58,382 nucleotides of DNA from DATCIH01 sp036507955 (GTDB lineage: Bacteria > Bacillota > Clostridia > Clostridiales > Clostridiaceae): the NCBI GenBank assembly GCA_036507955.1, contig DATCIH010000093.1, positions 1-58,382 on the forward strand, in the 5' to 3' direction. Below are positions 1-9,205 of this stretch, piece after piece. The notes beneath the pieces were generated by a model, which was not told the DNA's origin, did no database searches, and worked only from the letters and a program-made list of their open reading frames with translations. Position 1 is the first letter of the stretch, and every line of letters starts with the position of its first letter. Made by a program: the position numbers and the translations under genes.

Positions 1-86
1 GAACACTTTTTCTTTTTATCATAGTAGCCATCGACGATAGATACATAAATTCTTCCGGATTTTTGAGGAGTTCTTTTTAGATACAT
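1..86 (-). CDS. IS1634-type transposase, N-terminal fragment cut by window edge
   Basis: Reading the minus strand from an ATG at 86 gives 28 codons, all open, that run off the left edge. The peptide begins MYLKRTPQKSGRIYVS and continues with IVDGYYDKKKKC. This N-terminus (MYxK plus SGRIYxSIVDGYYD) is familiar from IS1634-family transposases, recognised from memory and not by a search. An AAAGGAC ribosome binding site lies just upstream on the minus strand. The rest of the element is outside the window, so intactness cannot be judged. Its right end probably lies somewhere in 100-200, but no inverted repeat could be fixed. Confidence 0.6.
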   Translation of the reverse strand, partial: MYLKRTPQKSGRIYVSIVDGYYDKKKKC

Positions 87-418
87 TCGCGACACCGTCC
101 TTTGATATTACCTATATTATACCATAATACGATTTAATACGTTATACAATTACGACTAAAATATAAAATAAAAATACCCGAAACCACTAGCAGAATCAAT
201 GGATTGGGGTTATAGTAATCTAAATGTTGCTGCAAAACTAGGGTAAATCGAGCCTATATGTGTTTTAGTAAAACGGTAGAAAACTTGATTCTTGTAAATT
301 ATAGTGATATTATTGGAGAACATATGGATGATAGAATGGAGGAAATTTGATGGATTTTACTACTATTTTTATTTCTTAAGAGAAATAAAAAATAGAAAAA
401 TTATTAGGAGTGTTAAAG
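87..418. other. Intergenic region between transposase start and HAD gene
   Basis: No convincing gene is seen. The left part is the AT-rich leader of the transposase gene, with a TATAAT-like box on the minus strand near 112-117. The right part contains a perfect A/T-rich inverted repeat around 364-395, where ATTTCTTAAGAGAAAT is flanked by further complementary bases. It could be a weak terminator or operator before the HAD gene. One open frame crosses into the HAD gene but lacks coding character. Confidence 0.4.
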
Positions 419-1069
419 ATGAAGAAATTTGCATTTATTTCTGATTTTGATGGTACACTATCAGATAAAGATTTTTACGAAATTATAACTGAAAATTATG
501 CTATAAAGGACAATGATAGTAAATACGCAGCATGGAGAAGAAAAGAGATAAATGTGGTGGATTACTTAGGCCATATTTTCAAAAATATAGATAGGGAAGA
601 GGCAGAGATAGATCAGGATATTATGAAGATTTCCCTGGATCCTTATACTAAAGAATTTATACAAAATATCGAGAGTTATGGCATAGATTTTTATATAGTA
701 AGTGCGGGCACTAGCTATTATATTAATAGGGTGTTTGAGAGGGAAGGTATAAAAGGAGTTAAAGTATACTCTAATGAAGGCATATATAAGGATAAGGGTA
801 TTCATTTTCAACTGGATAAAGAAAGCGAATTTTATTCTGACATCTCAGGTATTGATAAATTAAAGGTTGTAGAGAGTATAAAGAAAAATTACGATTTTAT
901 ATTTTATGCAGGGGATAGTGAGCCAGATGTTAAAGCAGCTTTAATAGCTGATGTTGTATTTGCGAAAAGTAGGCTCATAAAGCTTATGGGAGACAATAAT
1001 AAGGCTTGTATACCATTTTCTAGCTTTGAAGAGGTATGGAAAGAGGTAGAAAGCTATATAAAGGAGTGA
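419..1069 (+). CDS. HAD-IB (MtnX-like) phosphatase
   Basis: This is a 216-residue HAD-superfamily phosphatase, probably cytosolic. The catalytic motif DFDGT is at residues 9-13 with both aspartates present. Motif II is the serine of VSAG near residue 95, motif III a lysine near 147, and motif IV is GDSEPD near 165-170. The layout matches the HAD-IB group that includes MtnX and phosphoserine phosphatases. The ATG at 419 is chosen because AGGAG (406-410) sits eight bases before it; a GTG at 410 overlaps that site. The next gene follows after 10 bases, so the two are probably co-translated. The neighbour is a glycerol-1-phosphate dehydrogenase-like enzyme, so the substrate may be a related phosphate ester, but this is inference. 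Confidence 0.8.
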   Translation: MKKFAFISDFDGTLSDKDFYEIITENYAIKDNDSKYAAWRRKEINVVDYLGHIFKNIDREEAEIDQDIMKISLDPYTKEFIQNIESYGIDFYIVSAGTSYYINRVFEREGIKGVKVYSNEGIYKDKGIHFQLDKESEFYSDISGIDKLKVVESIKKNYDFIFYAGDSEPDVKAALIADVVFAKSRLIKLMGDNNKACIPFSSFEEVWKEVESYIKE

Positions 1070-1079
1070 GCATATCATT

Positions 1080-2141
1080 ATGAAAAAAGAGGCTCATAAG
1101 ATTTCAATTCCTTCCATACTTGAAGTTGGTAGTGGAAATATTAATAATGTTGGATATTTCATAAGTAAAGGTAATTTTAAAAAGGTTTCCTTGTATTTTG
1201 GTGAAGGAATAAATGAATTATTAGGAAATGAAATTGTTACTTCCTTAAAGGAAGTTGGTATAGAAATAGAAAACCTAGATACTATAGTGGACATTGATTT
1301 TGATTCGGTTGCTAATAGAGCATTTTCCATATCAAATCAGGTGGAAGAGCTAATTGGTATTGGAGGAGGAAAGGTCATCGATGTTGTAAAATATATGTCC
1401 TTTCTCAGAAAACTACCCTTTATTAGTATACCCACATCCACCTCTAATGATGGTTTTTCTAGTGCTAATGCATCTTTACTATTAGATGGAAAGAGATTAT
1501 CCTTTCCATCAAAAACTCCCTTTGGTATAATTGTAGATATAGAAGTGTTGAAGGGGGCTCCAGATAAATTCATTTATTCCGGTATAGGGGATTTGGTATC
1601 AAATATAACCGCTCTTTATGATTGGAAATTTGAAGAGGAAAACGGTAGAACGGTAACAGATGCCTTTGCAGTAATGATATCTAAAAAAGCAGTTAATAGC
1701 TTTGTTAGGACAGAGTTTAAGGGGATCAAAGAGGATTTTTTCTTAAAGGAACTTGTGGATTCCTTAATATTAAATGGTATAGCCATGGAAATAGCTCAGG
1801 ATAGTGCTCCTGCTAGTGGCTCTGAACATTTAATATCTCACGCTTTAGATCATATCTTAAAAGAACCTTTTCTTCATGGAATTCAGGTAGGTCTAGGAAC
1901 CTATGTTATGTCACATGTACAAGATCACAGATTTAATAGAGTGTATGATGTACTAAGTAAAACAGGCTTTTTTACCTATACAAAAACTTTAAATCTTAAA
2001 AGAGAAGATTTTAGAAGGGCCATAGAATTAGCTCCAAGTATGAAGCCTAATAGATATACTTATATTCACCTTCAGGAAAACATTGATAAGGCTATTAGAT
2101 TTATATATGAGGATGAGGTACTTAAAGAAGTTCTAAAATAA
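1080..2141 (+). CDS. Iron-containing alcohol dehydrogenase family, sn-glycerol-1-phosphate dehydrogenase-like
   Basis: This 353-residue protein belongs to the iron-dependent/dehydroquinate-synthase-like fold. The nucleotide-binding GIGGGKVID is at about residues 93-101. PTSTSNDGFSS at about 118-128 is typical of glycerol-1-phosphate dehydrogenases (archaeal EgsA, bacterial AraM). Likely metal ligands are Asp171 in GIGD and the histidines of SEHLISH (about 250) and FLHG (about 268). Known members reduce dihydroxyacetone phosphate to sn-glycerol-1-phosphate with NAD(P)H. The ribosome binding site AAGGAG (1061-1066) overlaps the stop of the HAD gene. A second, longer paralogue lies at 37101-38462. 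The exact substrate is uncertain, since the superfamily also includes glycerol and aminocyclitol enzymes. Confidence 0.8.
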   Translation: MKKEAHKISIPSILEVGSGNINNVGYFISKGNFKKVSLYFGEGINELLGNEIVTSLKEVGIEIENLDTIVDIDFDSVANRAFSISNQVEELIGIGGGKVIDVVKYMSFLRKLPFISIPTSTSNDGFSSANASLLLDGKRLSFPSKTPFGIIVDIEVLKGAPDKFIYSGIGDLVSNITALYDWKFEEENGRTVTDAFAVMISKKAVNSFVRTEFKGIKEDFFLKELVDSLILNGIAMEIAQDSAPASGSEHLISHALDHILKEPFLHGIQVGLGTYVMSHVQDHRFNRVYDVLSKTGFFTYTKTLNLKREDFRRAIELAPSMKPNRYTYIHLQENIDKAIRFIYEDEVLKEVLK

Positions 2142-2152
2142 AGGGGGATACC

Positions 2153-2428
2153 ATGCTAAAGCTATCAGGAAGAATAACAAGAAATACAAGAATAATTATG
2201 GATGTAGATGTAATTACTGATATAGAAGGAAGTTATCAGGACAATCTAAAGGAATGCCTAAGAAGCTTATGTGAAAAAATGGATATATCTACTCCCTATT
2301 GGCTTCCACATAATGTGGATCAATATAATAAAAAAAGAAAAACCACCTTTACAGAGCATAATTTTATTGAAAAGATAAATTTTGATAAATTTATTATATC
2401 CGAGACTAGATCAGAAACAAAAGAATAA
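2153..2428 (+). CDS. Conserved-looking 91-residue protein of unknown function
   Basis: I do not recognise this family. The 91-residue product is soluble, with no signal peptide or membrane segment. It has a basic N-terminal third (SGRITRNTRII), an acidic middle, and a WLPHNVDQYNKKRKTTFTEH stretch rich in charged and aromatic residues. An AAGGGGG ribosome binding site lies just before the ATG, and the gene starts 11 bases after the dehydrogenase stop, so it is the third gene of that unit. A role linked to the phosphatase and dehydrogenase is suggested only by position. Confidence 0.65.
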   Translation: MLKLSGRITRNTRIIMDVDVITDIEGSYQDNLKECLRSLCEKMDISTPYWLPHNVDQYNKKRKTTFTEHNFIEKINFDKFIISETRSETKE

Positions 2429-2463
2429 CATTAAAGATATTTATAAGGCTTTTTATTAGGAAA

Positions 2464-2509
2464 GGGACACACCTTTGTGTAGCAAAGGTGCCACCTAAAG
2501 GTATGTCCC
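2464..2509. repeat. GGGACACACC palindromic repeat, copy 1
   Basis: The left arm GGGACACACCTTT (2464-2476) pairs with AAAGGTATGTCCC (2497-2509) over 13 positions with a single G-T wobble. A nested stem, CACCTTTG (2470-2477) with CAAAGGTG (2483-2490), offers an alternative fold. It lies 35 bases after one gene and 8 bases before the end of the convergent msrC, so it may also stop transcription from both sides. Related elements are at 19821, 25787, 31431, 43698 and 58246. Confidence 0.75.
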
Positions 2510-2517
2510 AAATTGAA

Positions 2518-3000
2518 TTACCAGCCGCAGCCTTCAATTTCTAGGGCTGCTTTAGCAAAATATTCTTCTTCCAATTCCTTAAATCTTTCAAGACTAGTGC
2601 TGTCTATATCTAAAACTCCAACTAATATACTATTTTTAAATATTGGAATTACTATTTCCGAATTGCTGTCGCTATCGCAGGCTATATGGCTAGGGAATTC
2701 ATGAACGTTGTCTACCCTTATAAGGGTTTCATCTTTAGCAGCTTTTCCACATACACCATTGCCTAGTTTTATTCTTGTACAAGCAGCTTTTCCTTGAAAG
2801 GGTCCTAAAACTAGTTCTCCACCTTTTAATATGTAAAAGCCTACCCAGCTTATATCCTTGACTAAAGCCATAAAATAAGCGGATATATTAGAAAGGTTAG
2901 CGATATAATCCTTCTCTGTTTCTATTTCTGCTTTTATTATAGATATTAAAAGCTGGTAATTATCTACTTTATCGGAAGTAACTTTAAGTTCCTTTGACAT
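2518..3000 (-). CDS. msrC: Free methionine-(R)-sulfoxide reductase (GAF domain)
   Basis: This 160-residue protein is a single GAF domain. It carries Cys74 (AACTRI), Cys84 (GVCG) and Cys108 (ACDSDSNSE). Their spacing (10 and 24 residues) equals that of E. coli fRMsr Cys84, Cys94 and Cys118, so the redox cysteines are all present. The family reduces free methionine-R-sulfoxide with thioredoxin, in the cytosol. A protein-acting MsrA is encoded separately at 19312. The gene converges with the 419-2428 unit across repeat copy 1. It ends in GCGW, close to the end of the GAF fold, and appears full length. Confidence 0.88.
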   Translation of the reverse strand: MSKELKVTSDKVDNYQLLISIIKAEIETEKDYIANLSNISAYFMALVKDISWVGFYILKGGELVLGPFQGKAACTRIKLGNGVCGKAAKDETLIRVDNVHEFPSHIACDSDSNSEIVIPIFKNSILVGVLDIDSTSLERFKELEEEYFAKAALEIEGCGW

Positions 3001-3021
3001 TTCATCACCAATCCCTGTTTA

Positions 3022-4191
3022 TTAAAAGTTATTGTAGCAATAGGTAACCGACTTTTTGAAAAATTTATTTAGTTCTTTTAAATTGCATAAATTGCAGATA
3101 AGGTTTCCTTGATTATAAGCTTCATCTACAGATAAATAGCCTATATAAATCTGACTAAAGCTTTGAATATCACATTCTACATCATAGCTATTGCAATTTG
3201 AAACCCTTAGGATACCATCCTCTAAAATAAGCTGTAGAGGAGATGCATTAAAGAAAGCTTTTGAATCATTTATTTTAATTTTAATTTCCCCCTTAAGATC
3301 TTTAGGGAAATGTAAAGCCATAAGGGAAGAAGCAACATCCACTACTCGAAACATCATACCGGAGCTTATTTCTCTTTTGACTCTAGGATTTGGTAATATA
3401 TATTGAACCATATCATTTAAACAAGAATTTAGGATAACTTCTCTTATTTGAGCCTGATGAGAATATATAAAGGTAAGTAAAGCTTCTAAGGCTTCCCGAC
3501 CTTCATAAATTATTTCAACTATATTCATTTTACCATCATTAATTGAGTATATAATATAGCCTTTGATTTCATTATTATTTTCACATAGATAGGTGTATAG
3601 CTTTGAACTATCCCACATATCTTTAATAATTAGTTCCTCCCAAATTGCTACATCTCGAGCTCCAGAGCCATTGTGGCCTTTAGCGAAAACCTCATATAGC
3701 TTTAACATATCCTTCAAGTAAATTTTATCGTAAGCTTTAATCTTTAAAGAAGTTTTAAAGGCTTTTAAGTTTTCTATAGGAATAGTATATTTAAGATTAT
3801 CATAGCCTATCTCATAGCCATATCTTCTATAAAACTCATAAGAGAATACGCCCATAATACTCAGAAGTAGTTTTCTTTCCTTCATAATATTAAACATTTC
3901 TATTAACAGGGAGCCCACTTTTCCACCTCTTCTTGCCTCAGGCATAGAGGCTACAAAGCTTATTCCACCAGCTTTTACAGGGCTACCTTGAATATACAAC
4001 TCTATTGGAGAAACTAATAAAGTGGACATTAATATTCCATCTTCATAATATCCAATAGCTTCCTTCTTAGCTATGGATTTTGAAAAATAATCGTTAACCA
4101 TATCAATCTGGTTTGATAGATAAGGAAAGCAATATGCAGTAATTTCTACTGCTCTATTTAAATCTTCTTTTTTTATAAAAGCTACGGACAT
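3022..4191 (-). CDS. Eis-like GNAT family N-acetyltransferase
   Basis: This protein of about 389 residues has an N-terminal GNAT domain with an acetyl-CoA loop near residues 85-105 (ARRGGKVGSLL, a variant of the R/QxxGxG/A motif). A second GNAT-like half follows, then a C-terminal SCP2-like domain (about 285-389). This three-part layout is that of the Eis family. Mycobacterial Eis acetylates amines on aminoglycosides and proteins; most clostridial members are untested. The start is placed at the ATG at 4191, with AGGAG seven bases upstream; a TTG six bases further up lies too close to that site. Its 3' end is 21 bases from msrC (same strand, downstream), so the two may share a transcript. Confidence 0.82.
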   Translation of the reverse strand: MSVAFIKKEDLNRAVEITAYCFPYLSNQIDMVNDYFSKSIAKKEAIGYYEDGILMSTLLVSPIELYIQGSPVKAGGISFVASMPEARRGGKVGSLLIEMFNIMKERKLLLSIMGVFSYEFYRRYGYEIGYDNLKYTIPIENLKAFKTSLKIKAYDKIYLKDMLKLYEVFAKGHNGSGARDVAIWEELIIKDMWDSSKLYTYLCENNNEIKGYIIYSINDGKMNIVEIIYEGREALEALLTFIYSHQAQIREVILNSCLNDMVQYILPNPRVKREISSGMMFRVVDVASSLMALHFPKDLKGEIKIKINDSKAFFNASPLQLILEDGILRVSNCNSYDVECDIQSFSQIYIGYLSVDEAYNQGNLICNLCNLKELNKFFKKSVTYCYNNF

Positions 4192-4262
4192 AAACAATCT
4201 CCTATGAAATTATTTTGCAATGTAATTTAAATTGTTAAGACTTTAGTACCTATACTAAAGTC

Positions 4263-5069
4263 TTAACAGGCAAGGATGAACTTTTCAATTACATGGGCAA
4301 CTCCATCTTCTTCATTGCTCCGGGTTATATAATCTGCAATGGTTTTAACATCAGAAAAAGCATTCCCCATAGCAACTCCTAGGCCTGCATATTTAATCAT
4401 ATGAATATCATTGCCTGCATCTCCAATACATATAACCTCAGATTGCTTAATTCCTAAGATATTAGCTAATATTTCTATTCCAGCACCTTTATTTACCTTA
4501 ATATTAAGGAACTCATAGTAATTAGGATCACTTCTCATTGTAGAAAATCTAGTTTGCGTTTCTATAGGTAAATGTTCTAAGGCCTGATTTAGTACATCGG
4601 TTTCATCAATAAACATTATTTTAACTATAGGATTTTTTTGATCTAATTTATCAAAGTCAGATATGACTAAGTTTATCTCATTTAAAGAAGCCTCTGTTTG
4701 ACTGAATCTGTTCCATTTTGGAGTTATACAGGAATCATTAGTTAATGCATGAATATTAACCTTAAGCTCCTGACTTAATTTAAATAAATAAAATAAATCT
4801 TCATAAGACATAGGGGTTTCAGCTATTACTAAGCCTGTTTTTGAATTTTGAATTACTGCTCCATTAAAAGAAACAGTATAATCGTTATCATTTACTAAAT
4901 CAAGTTCTTTTAAATATTTTTCTATCCCTTTAGTAGGCCTTCCTGTAGCTAGAACCACCTGAATACCATTACCTTTTGCTTTCTTAATTGCATCCTTAGT
5001 TCTTCTGGAAATTGTTTTATCCTTTCTTAAAAGGGTACCATCCATATCTAAGGCAAGAAGTCTGTACAT
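4263..5069 (-). CDS. Cof-type HAD-IIB sugar-phosphatase family protein
   Basis: This 268-residue protein shows the full HAD-IIB (Cof/YidA) pattern. The nucleophile motif is DMDGT at 8-12, the threonine of ATGRP is at 42, the lysine of NKGAG lies near 194, and GDAGNDIHM near 217 supplies the final acidic residues. A C2-type cap lies between motifs II and III. Family members hydrolyse sugar phosphates or phosphorylated cofactors such as FMN or PLP precursors, and sequence alone does not settle which. It lies upstream of, and on the same strand as, the acetyltransferase gene, with a 71-base gap. Confidence 0.88.
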   Translation of the reverse strand: MYRLLALDMDGTLLRKDKTISRRTKDAIKKAKGNGIQVVLATGRPTKGIEKYLKELDLVNDNDYTVSFNGAVIQNSKTGLVIAETPMSYEDLFYLFKLSQELKVNIHALTNDSCITPKWNRFSQTEASLNEINLVISDFDKLDQKNPIVKIMFIDETDVLNQALEHLPIETQTRFSTMRSDPNYYEFLNIKVNKGAGIEILANILGIKQSEVICIGDAGNDIHMIKYAGLGVAMGNAFSDVKTIADYITRSNEEDGVAHVIEKFILAC

Positions 5070-5164
5070 ATATTACCTCCAAGACGACAAATTATTTAAC
5101 TATATCCATTATACCATCAAAAACAATAAGTTAAATGTAAGAAAATGTATGTAAATGTATACAT

Positions 5165-5203
5165 AATAAAATAAATAGTGATGTTATCACTATTTATTTT
5201 ATT
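5165..5203 (-). terminator. Long A/T-rich hairpin after GH43 gene
   Basis: An 18-base perfect inverted repeat (arms 5165-5182 and 5186-5203, loop GTT) lies in the gap downstream of the minus-strand GH43 gene. A second hairpin, ATTAGAAATG (5211-5220) with CATTTCTAAT (5228-5237), stands beside it. Together they probably end GH43 transcription before the Cof gene. There is no clean T run, so efficiency is uncertain. Confidence 0.6.
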
Positions 5204-5284
5204 TAGTCAAATTAGAAATGTTAACATCATTTCTAATTTCATTCTCAATCAAAAAACATGTGTGCGTAATGAAAGATTGATTTT

Positions 5285-6805
5285 TCAATCCTTCATTCCT
5301 TCATAATCAAACCAATCAAAATAAGCAGGAGTACTTATATGGGTTCCGGAGCTTGAAGCATACATACCTAAATATACTCCGGTAAAGCTACATTTTGTTG
5401 CCTCAGTGGATACATATTGTGTTAGGGCTGAGGATGCAAAATTTAAAGTTTCTTCATCCTCACCATAGGAAAGAGTGTAATGAAGCGGGTCAGAGGTTAT
5501 ATCAAAGATAATAGTATCTTTGATATAACTTTCCTTATAAACAATAGTTGATAAATCCCCTATAGTTTTTCTTACTATTATATATTTACTGTCATGAATC
5601 TTTACTAAACCTATTTCATAATGATGATTATAGTCGTAGAAAATGGTTATCCCTGCTTCATCCTTATTATTCTTTGGATAAAATTCTAATTTAGACTTAA
5701 AGTGGCAATTAAAATGCTGTTGCCTTCTACCAACAAAAGCAGGGGAGCCAATGTGGCTCAAGGTAACAGGATTTCCATATAAGGTAAGATTGCTAGCTTT
5801 CGCCTCAAGGCTCCAGTTCTCTTTAAAAGGGTTACATATAAAATTCCAGCATAGTCTTAAGCTATTAGTATTGAAATCATCCCTTATTTCAATATTATTA
5901 TAAGGATAAGGCTTTGGAAGGGGACCTTTCATTTCAATAGCTACAGTACCATTATCATTTATAACAGGCCAACCATCCTCATTAAATTTTACAGGAGCCA
6001 AATAGGTTTCCCTGCCTAAGTGATGGAAATACTGAGTTGAAGTTCTGAAAGCTAAGAAAACTATCCACCAGTTTCCATCAGCTGCTTCTACTAAGTCACC
6101 ATGGCCAGTGCCTTGTATAATACTGTTACCTAAATTTCTATGAGTTAGTATTGGGTTAAGAGGATTACTTGTAAAGGGTCCCCAAGGGCTAGTACTCCTT
6201 CCTATTGTTATCATATGACCATATTCAGTTCCACCTTCTGAAATCATAAGGTAATATATATCATTAATTTTATATAGATGAGGAGCTTCAGGAAATCTTC
6301 CACCAGTTCCGGACCATATACATTCAATCTCCCTTAAAATTTTTCCTGTAACTATATCTATTTCTGATTGTAATATACTAGATATGCCATTAACTTCTCC
6401 GGTGCTGGTGAAATAAACCTTGTCCCCATCAAAAAGGAGGGAAGGATCAATACCACCTTGTTCTACATAAATAGGCTCGGACCATTCCTTCCGGGGATCC
6501 TTAGATGTTACATAGAAATTTCCTTTATCAGATACATTTGTTGTAACCATATAGAAGGTTCCATCATAGTATCTTATAGTTGGTGCATAAATTCCTCCTG
6601 AAATATTAGCCTTTTCTAAAGTAAGTTGAGATTTCCTGCTTAAGCAATATCCTATTTGTTCCCAACTTATAAGATCCTTGCTGTGGAAAATTGGCACACC
6701 TGGAAAGTATGCAAAGGAGCTGGTAACAAGATAATAATCCTCTCCAACTCTTGTTATACTTGGGTCTGGATAAAAACCAGAGATTATAGGATTTTTATAT
6801 TTCAA
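5285..6805 (-). CDS. Glycoside hydrolase family 43 (beta-xylosidase / arabinofuranosidase-like)
   Basis: About 506 residues in two parts. The N-terminal five-bladed propeller has the catalytic base Asp14 in FYPDPS, the modulating Asp120 in GGIDPSL and the acid Glu173 in RFPEAPH, all intact. The C-terminal third is the beta-sandwich found in GH43 beta-xylosidases. Known relatives release xylose or arabinose from short xylo-oligosaccharides. No signal peptide is present, so it probably works inside the cell on imported oligosaccharides, though no sugar transporter is adjacent. The start is placed at a TTG (6805), with AAAGGA nine bases upstream. A GTG at 6814 nearly touches that site. Confidence 0.88.
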   Translation of the reverse strand: MKYKNPIISGFYPDPSITRVGEDYYLVTSSFAYFPGVPIFHSKDLISWEQIGYCLSRKSQLTLEKANISGGIYAPTIRYYDGTFYMVTTNVSDKGNFYVTSKDPRKEWSEPIYVEQGGIDPSLLFDGDKVYFTSTGEVNGISSILQSEIDIVTGKILREIECIWSGTGGRFPEAPHLYKINDIYYLMISEGGTEYGHMITIGRSTSPWGPFTSNPLNPILTHRNLGNSIIQGTGHGDLVEAADGNWWIVFLAFRTSTQYFHHLGRETYLAPVKFNEDGWPVINDNGTVAIEMKGPLPKPYPYNNIEIRDDFNTNSLRLCWNFICNPFKENWSLEAKASNLTLYGNPVTLSHIGSPAFVGRRQQHFNCHFKSKLEFYPKNNKDEAGITIFYDYNHHYEIGLVKIHDSKYIIVRKTIGDLSTIVYKESYIKDTIIFDITSDPLHYTLSYGEDEETLNFASSALTQYVSTEATKCSFTGVYLGMYASSSGTHISTPAYFDWFDYEGMKD

Positions 6806-7183
6806 ATATTCCACATCCTTTAAATTAATAATTCTTATAAACCTTAAAAATATATACCTCTATTTTACTACAAATTACTTTTATAAATCTAATATTATAT
6901 TAAAAACACGTTAAAAGACTTTACTAATAAGATAATATATGTTCGAAGCCAACAGAAAAGGTACAACTTTTTCCTTGCAGAGCTTAAATAAGAGATTAAG
7001 CTATAGAAACCACCGAAAAATGGAATTATAACGAATACATAACCTACAATGAGTATGATAGGACTTAATTGAATAAATATGACACATTGAGCTAACAATA
7101 AAGTACATATATAATTAATTATCATTCAAGATATTTAATGTTCTAGTTAGGATATAATAATGTATTTTATATGGGGTGTAATA
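6806..7183. other. Divergent intergenic region before kimA
   Basis: This 378-base AT-rich region separates the minus-strand GH43 gene from the plus-strand KimA gene and must hold promoters for both. An open minus-strand frame of 76 codons (6895-7125) is hydrophobic but has no recognisable family or good ribosome site, and it is not accepted as a gene. I looked here for the c-di-AMP (ydaO-type) riboswitch known to precede kimA in Bacillus and did not see its GGGGGACC core. Confidence 0.45.
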
Positions 7184-9022
7184 ATGCTATCAAAATTAAG
7201 AAAATTCATTTTTGGGGAAGCTTTAAGTAACGACAAATTATCAGGGGAAAAATTTACTGTTTTTTGGGGCCTTCCTATATTAGCATCAGATGCTATATCA
7301 TCTGTAGCCTATGCGGGGGAAGCAATTTTATTTATCCTTATACCAGTGATAGGTATGAAGTCTTATACAATGATGCTTTATGCAGCCATTTGCATTGTTT
7401 TGCTCTTATTCATTTTAGTTTTTTCCTATAGTCAGACCATAGATGCTTATCCAAATGGTGGAGGGTCCTATATTGTTGCAAAGGATAATTTAGGTACGCT
7501 GCCAGGCCTTGTTGCAGGAGTATCTCTTTCAATAGATTATGTGTTAACTGTAGCTGTTAGTATAAGTTCGGGTACAGCAGCAATAACTTCAGCCGTCCCT
7601 TCATTACATTCATATAAAGTATTTATAGCATTAGCAGTTATTTTATTCATGACTATTGGAAATCTTAGGGGTATGAAGGATTCAGCAAGGATATTTGGCA
7701 TACCTACTTATCTATTTATAGTGACTATGCTTACCATGATTGTGGTAGGTATATTTAAAGTCGCAGTACTTCATCAAGTGACGAAGCCTTATTATGGTGA
7801 TCCTACTGCTATGGGAAATATAAGTATACTTTTATTTTTGAAAGCCTTTGCTTCAGGTTGTACCGCCTTAACAGGGGTTGAAGCTGTAAGCAATGGAATA
7901 CCTAATTTTAGAGAGCCAGCACAAAAAAATGCAAAAAATGTTCTTTTAGCCCTAGGCTGCATTATATTATTTATTTTCGTAGGTATATCTTATTTAGCTA
8001 TAAGTTATCATGGAATTCCTGAAAAGTCAGTTACTGTTGTAGCTCAAATAGCTATAGGGGTTTTTGGTAATGGTAGTTTTATGTTCTTTTTAGTTCAATT
8101 TACCACCGCTATGATACTAATTATTGCTGCAAATACCTCTTATGCGGATTTACCTTTATTACTCTCAATCTTATCCCATGATGGTTTTATCCCCAAGCAA
8201 TTTAGGAAAAGAGGTAAAAGACTTAGTTTTTCAAATGGGATAGTGCTGTTAGCTATATTTTCAAGCATGCTAGTTATTGCGTTCCATGCCAGTGAACAAT
8301 TATTGCTTCCTCTTTATGCTGTAGGGGTTTTTATATCCTTTACCTTGTCACAATTTGGAATGTTCAAAAGATGGCTAACCCTTAAGTCTAAAGGATGGAG
8401 ACACAAAGCAGTAATAAATGGTATTGGCGCCACAGTAACCTGCGTAGTATCCTTATTGATAGGTTACACAAAGTTCGTTCATGGAGCCTGGGCAATATTA
8501 ATTCTTATACCTACCTTAGTTTTTATAATGCTTGCTATAAAAAGGCATTATATTAAGGTGCATGGCCAATACAAACTTGATTTACTAGAAAAGCCAAAAG
8601 GAAGAACTTGCGATAATAGTCAGCATGTAGTAATACTTATTGAGTATTTAAATAAGCCTTTCCTTAAGTGCTTAAACTATGCAATGAATATATCAAGTAA
8701 CATTGTAGCTTTTCATGTTTCAACAGATGCAGCAGCAACGGCTCTACTAAAAGAAAAATGGACAGAATATGATATAGATATTCCATTGATCATAAAACAA
8801 TCCCCATATAGGGATATTATACAACCCTTAATAGAGTTTATTGAATCGGAAGAACATGCCTCTAAACCTGGAGAAGCTGTAACTGTAGTAATAGCTCAAG
8901 CAGTTATAACTAAATGGTGGCAGGCAATTCTTCATAAACAAACCTCACTATTTATAAAGAGTATGCTTTATAAAAATAGAAATATAGTAGTAACTACGAT
9001 TCCATATATAATTGAAAAATAG
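7184..9022 (+). CDS. kimA: KimA-type potassium importer (APC superfamily)
   Basis: This 612-residue membrane protein has about twelve hydrophobic segments in the first 450 residues and a soluble C-terminal domain of about 150. Strong family marks are GLPILASDAISSVAYAGEA near residue 32, the SYSQTIDAYPNGGGSY stretch and the GCTALTGVEAVSNGIP segment. The family includes Bacillus KimA (YdaO), a high-affinity proton-coupled potassium importer controlled by c-di-AMP. The ATG at 7184 follows GGGGTG by five bases; an earlier in-frame start lacks a site. A tandem, broken copy follows at 9206. I infer potassium transport from family membership, as other APC permeases are more distant. Confidence 0.85.
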   Translation: MLSKLRKFIFGEALSNDKLSGEKFTVFWGLPILASDAISSVAYAGEAILFILIPVIGMKSYTMMLYAAICIVLLLFILVFSYSQTIDAYPNGGGSYIVAKDNLGTLPGLVAGVSLSIDYVLTVAVSISSGTAAITSAVPSLHSYKVFIALAVILFMTIGNLRGMKDSARIFGIPTYLFIVTMLTMIVVGIFKVAVLHQVTKPYYGDPTAMGNISILLFLKAFASGCTALTGVEAVSNGIPNFREPAQKNAKNVLLALGCIILFIFVGISYLAISYHGIPEKSVTVVAQIAIGVFGNGSFMFFLVQFTTAMILIIAANTSYADLPLLLSILSHDGFIPKQFRKRGKRLSFSNGIVLLAIFSSMLVIAFHASEQLLLPLYAVGVFISFTLSQFGMFKRWLTLKSKGWRHKAVINGIGATVTCVVSLLIGYTKFVHGAWAILILIPTLVFIMLAIKRHYIKVHGQYKLDLLEKPKGRTCDNSQHVVILIEYLNKPFLKCLNYAMNISSNIVAFHVSTDAAATALLKEKWTEYDIDIPLIIKQSPYRDIIQPLIEFIESEEHASKPGEAVTVVIAQAVITKWWQAILHKQTSLFIKSMLYKNRNIVVTTIPYIIEK

Positions 9023-9205
9023 TATTTTCGCTTAAATAGTAGATTCCCTAATCAAGACGAGGATATTAGGACATGTTAACGTATAGATAGACATATATAG
9101 CCTAATTTAGCCATTAAACATATAAATAACGGTTTGTTATTAAAATTTGAAGCATATATAATTAATATTTATATTAACAAATAAATATTGATGGGGTGCA
9201 AATAT

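Noticed and set aside
6895..7125. Hydrophobic 76-codon minus-strand frame as a membrane protein gene
   Set aside because: No ribosome site, no known family, and it lies in the AT-rich divergent promoter region.
6806..7183. c-di-AMP riboswitch before the intact kimA gene
   Set aside because: I did not find the GGGGGACC or GGTTAAACC-like cores or a suitable terminator in this leader.
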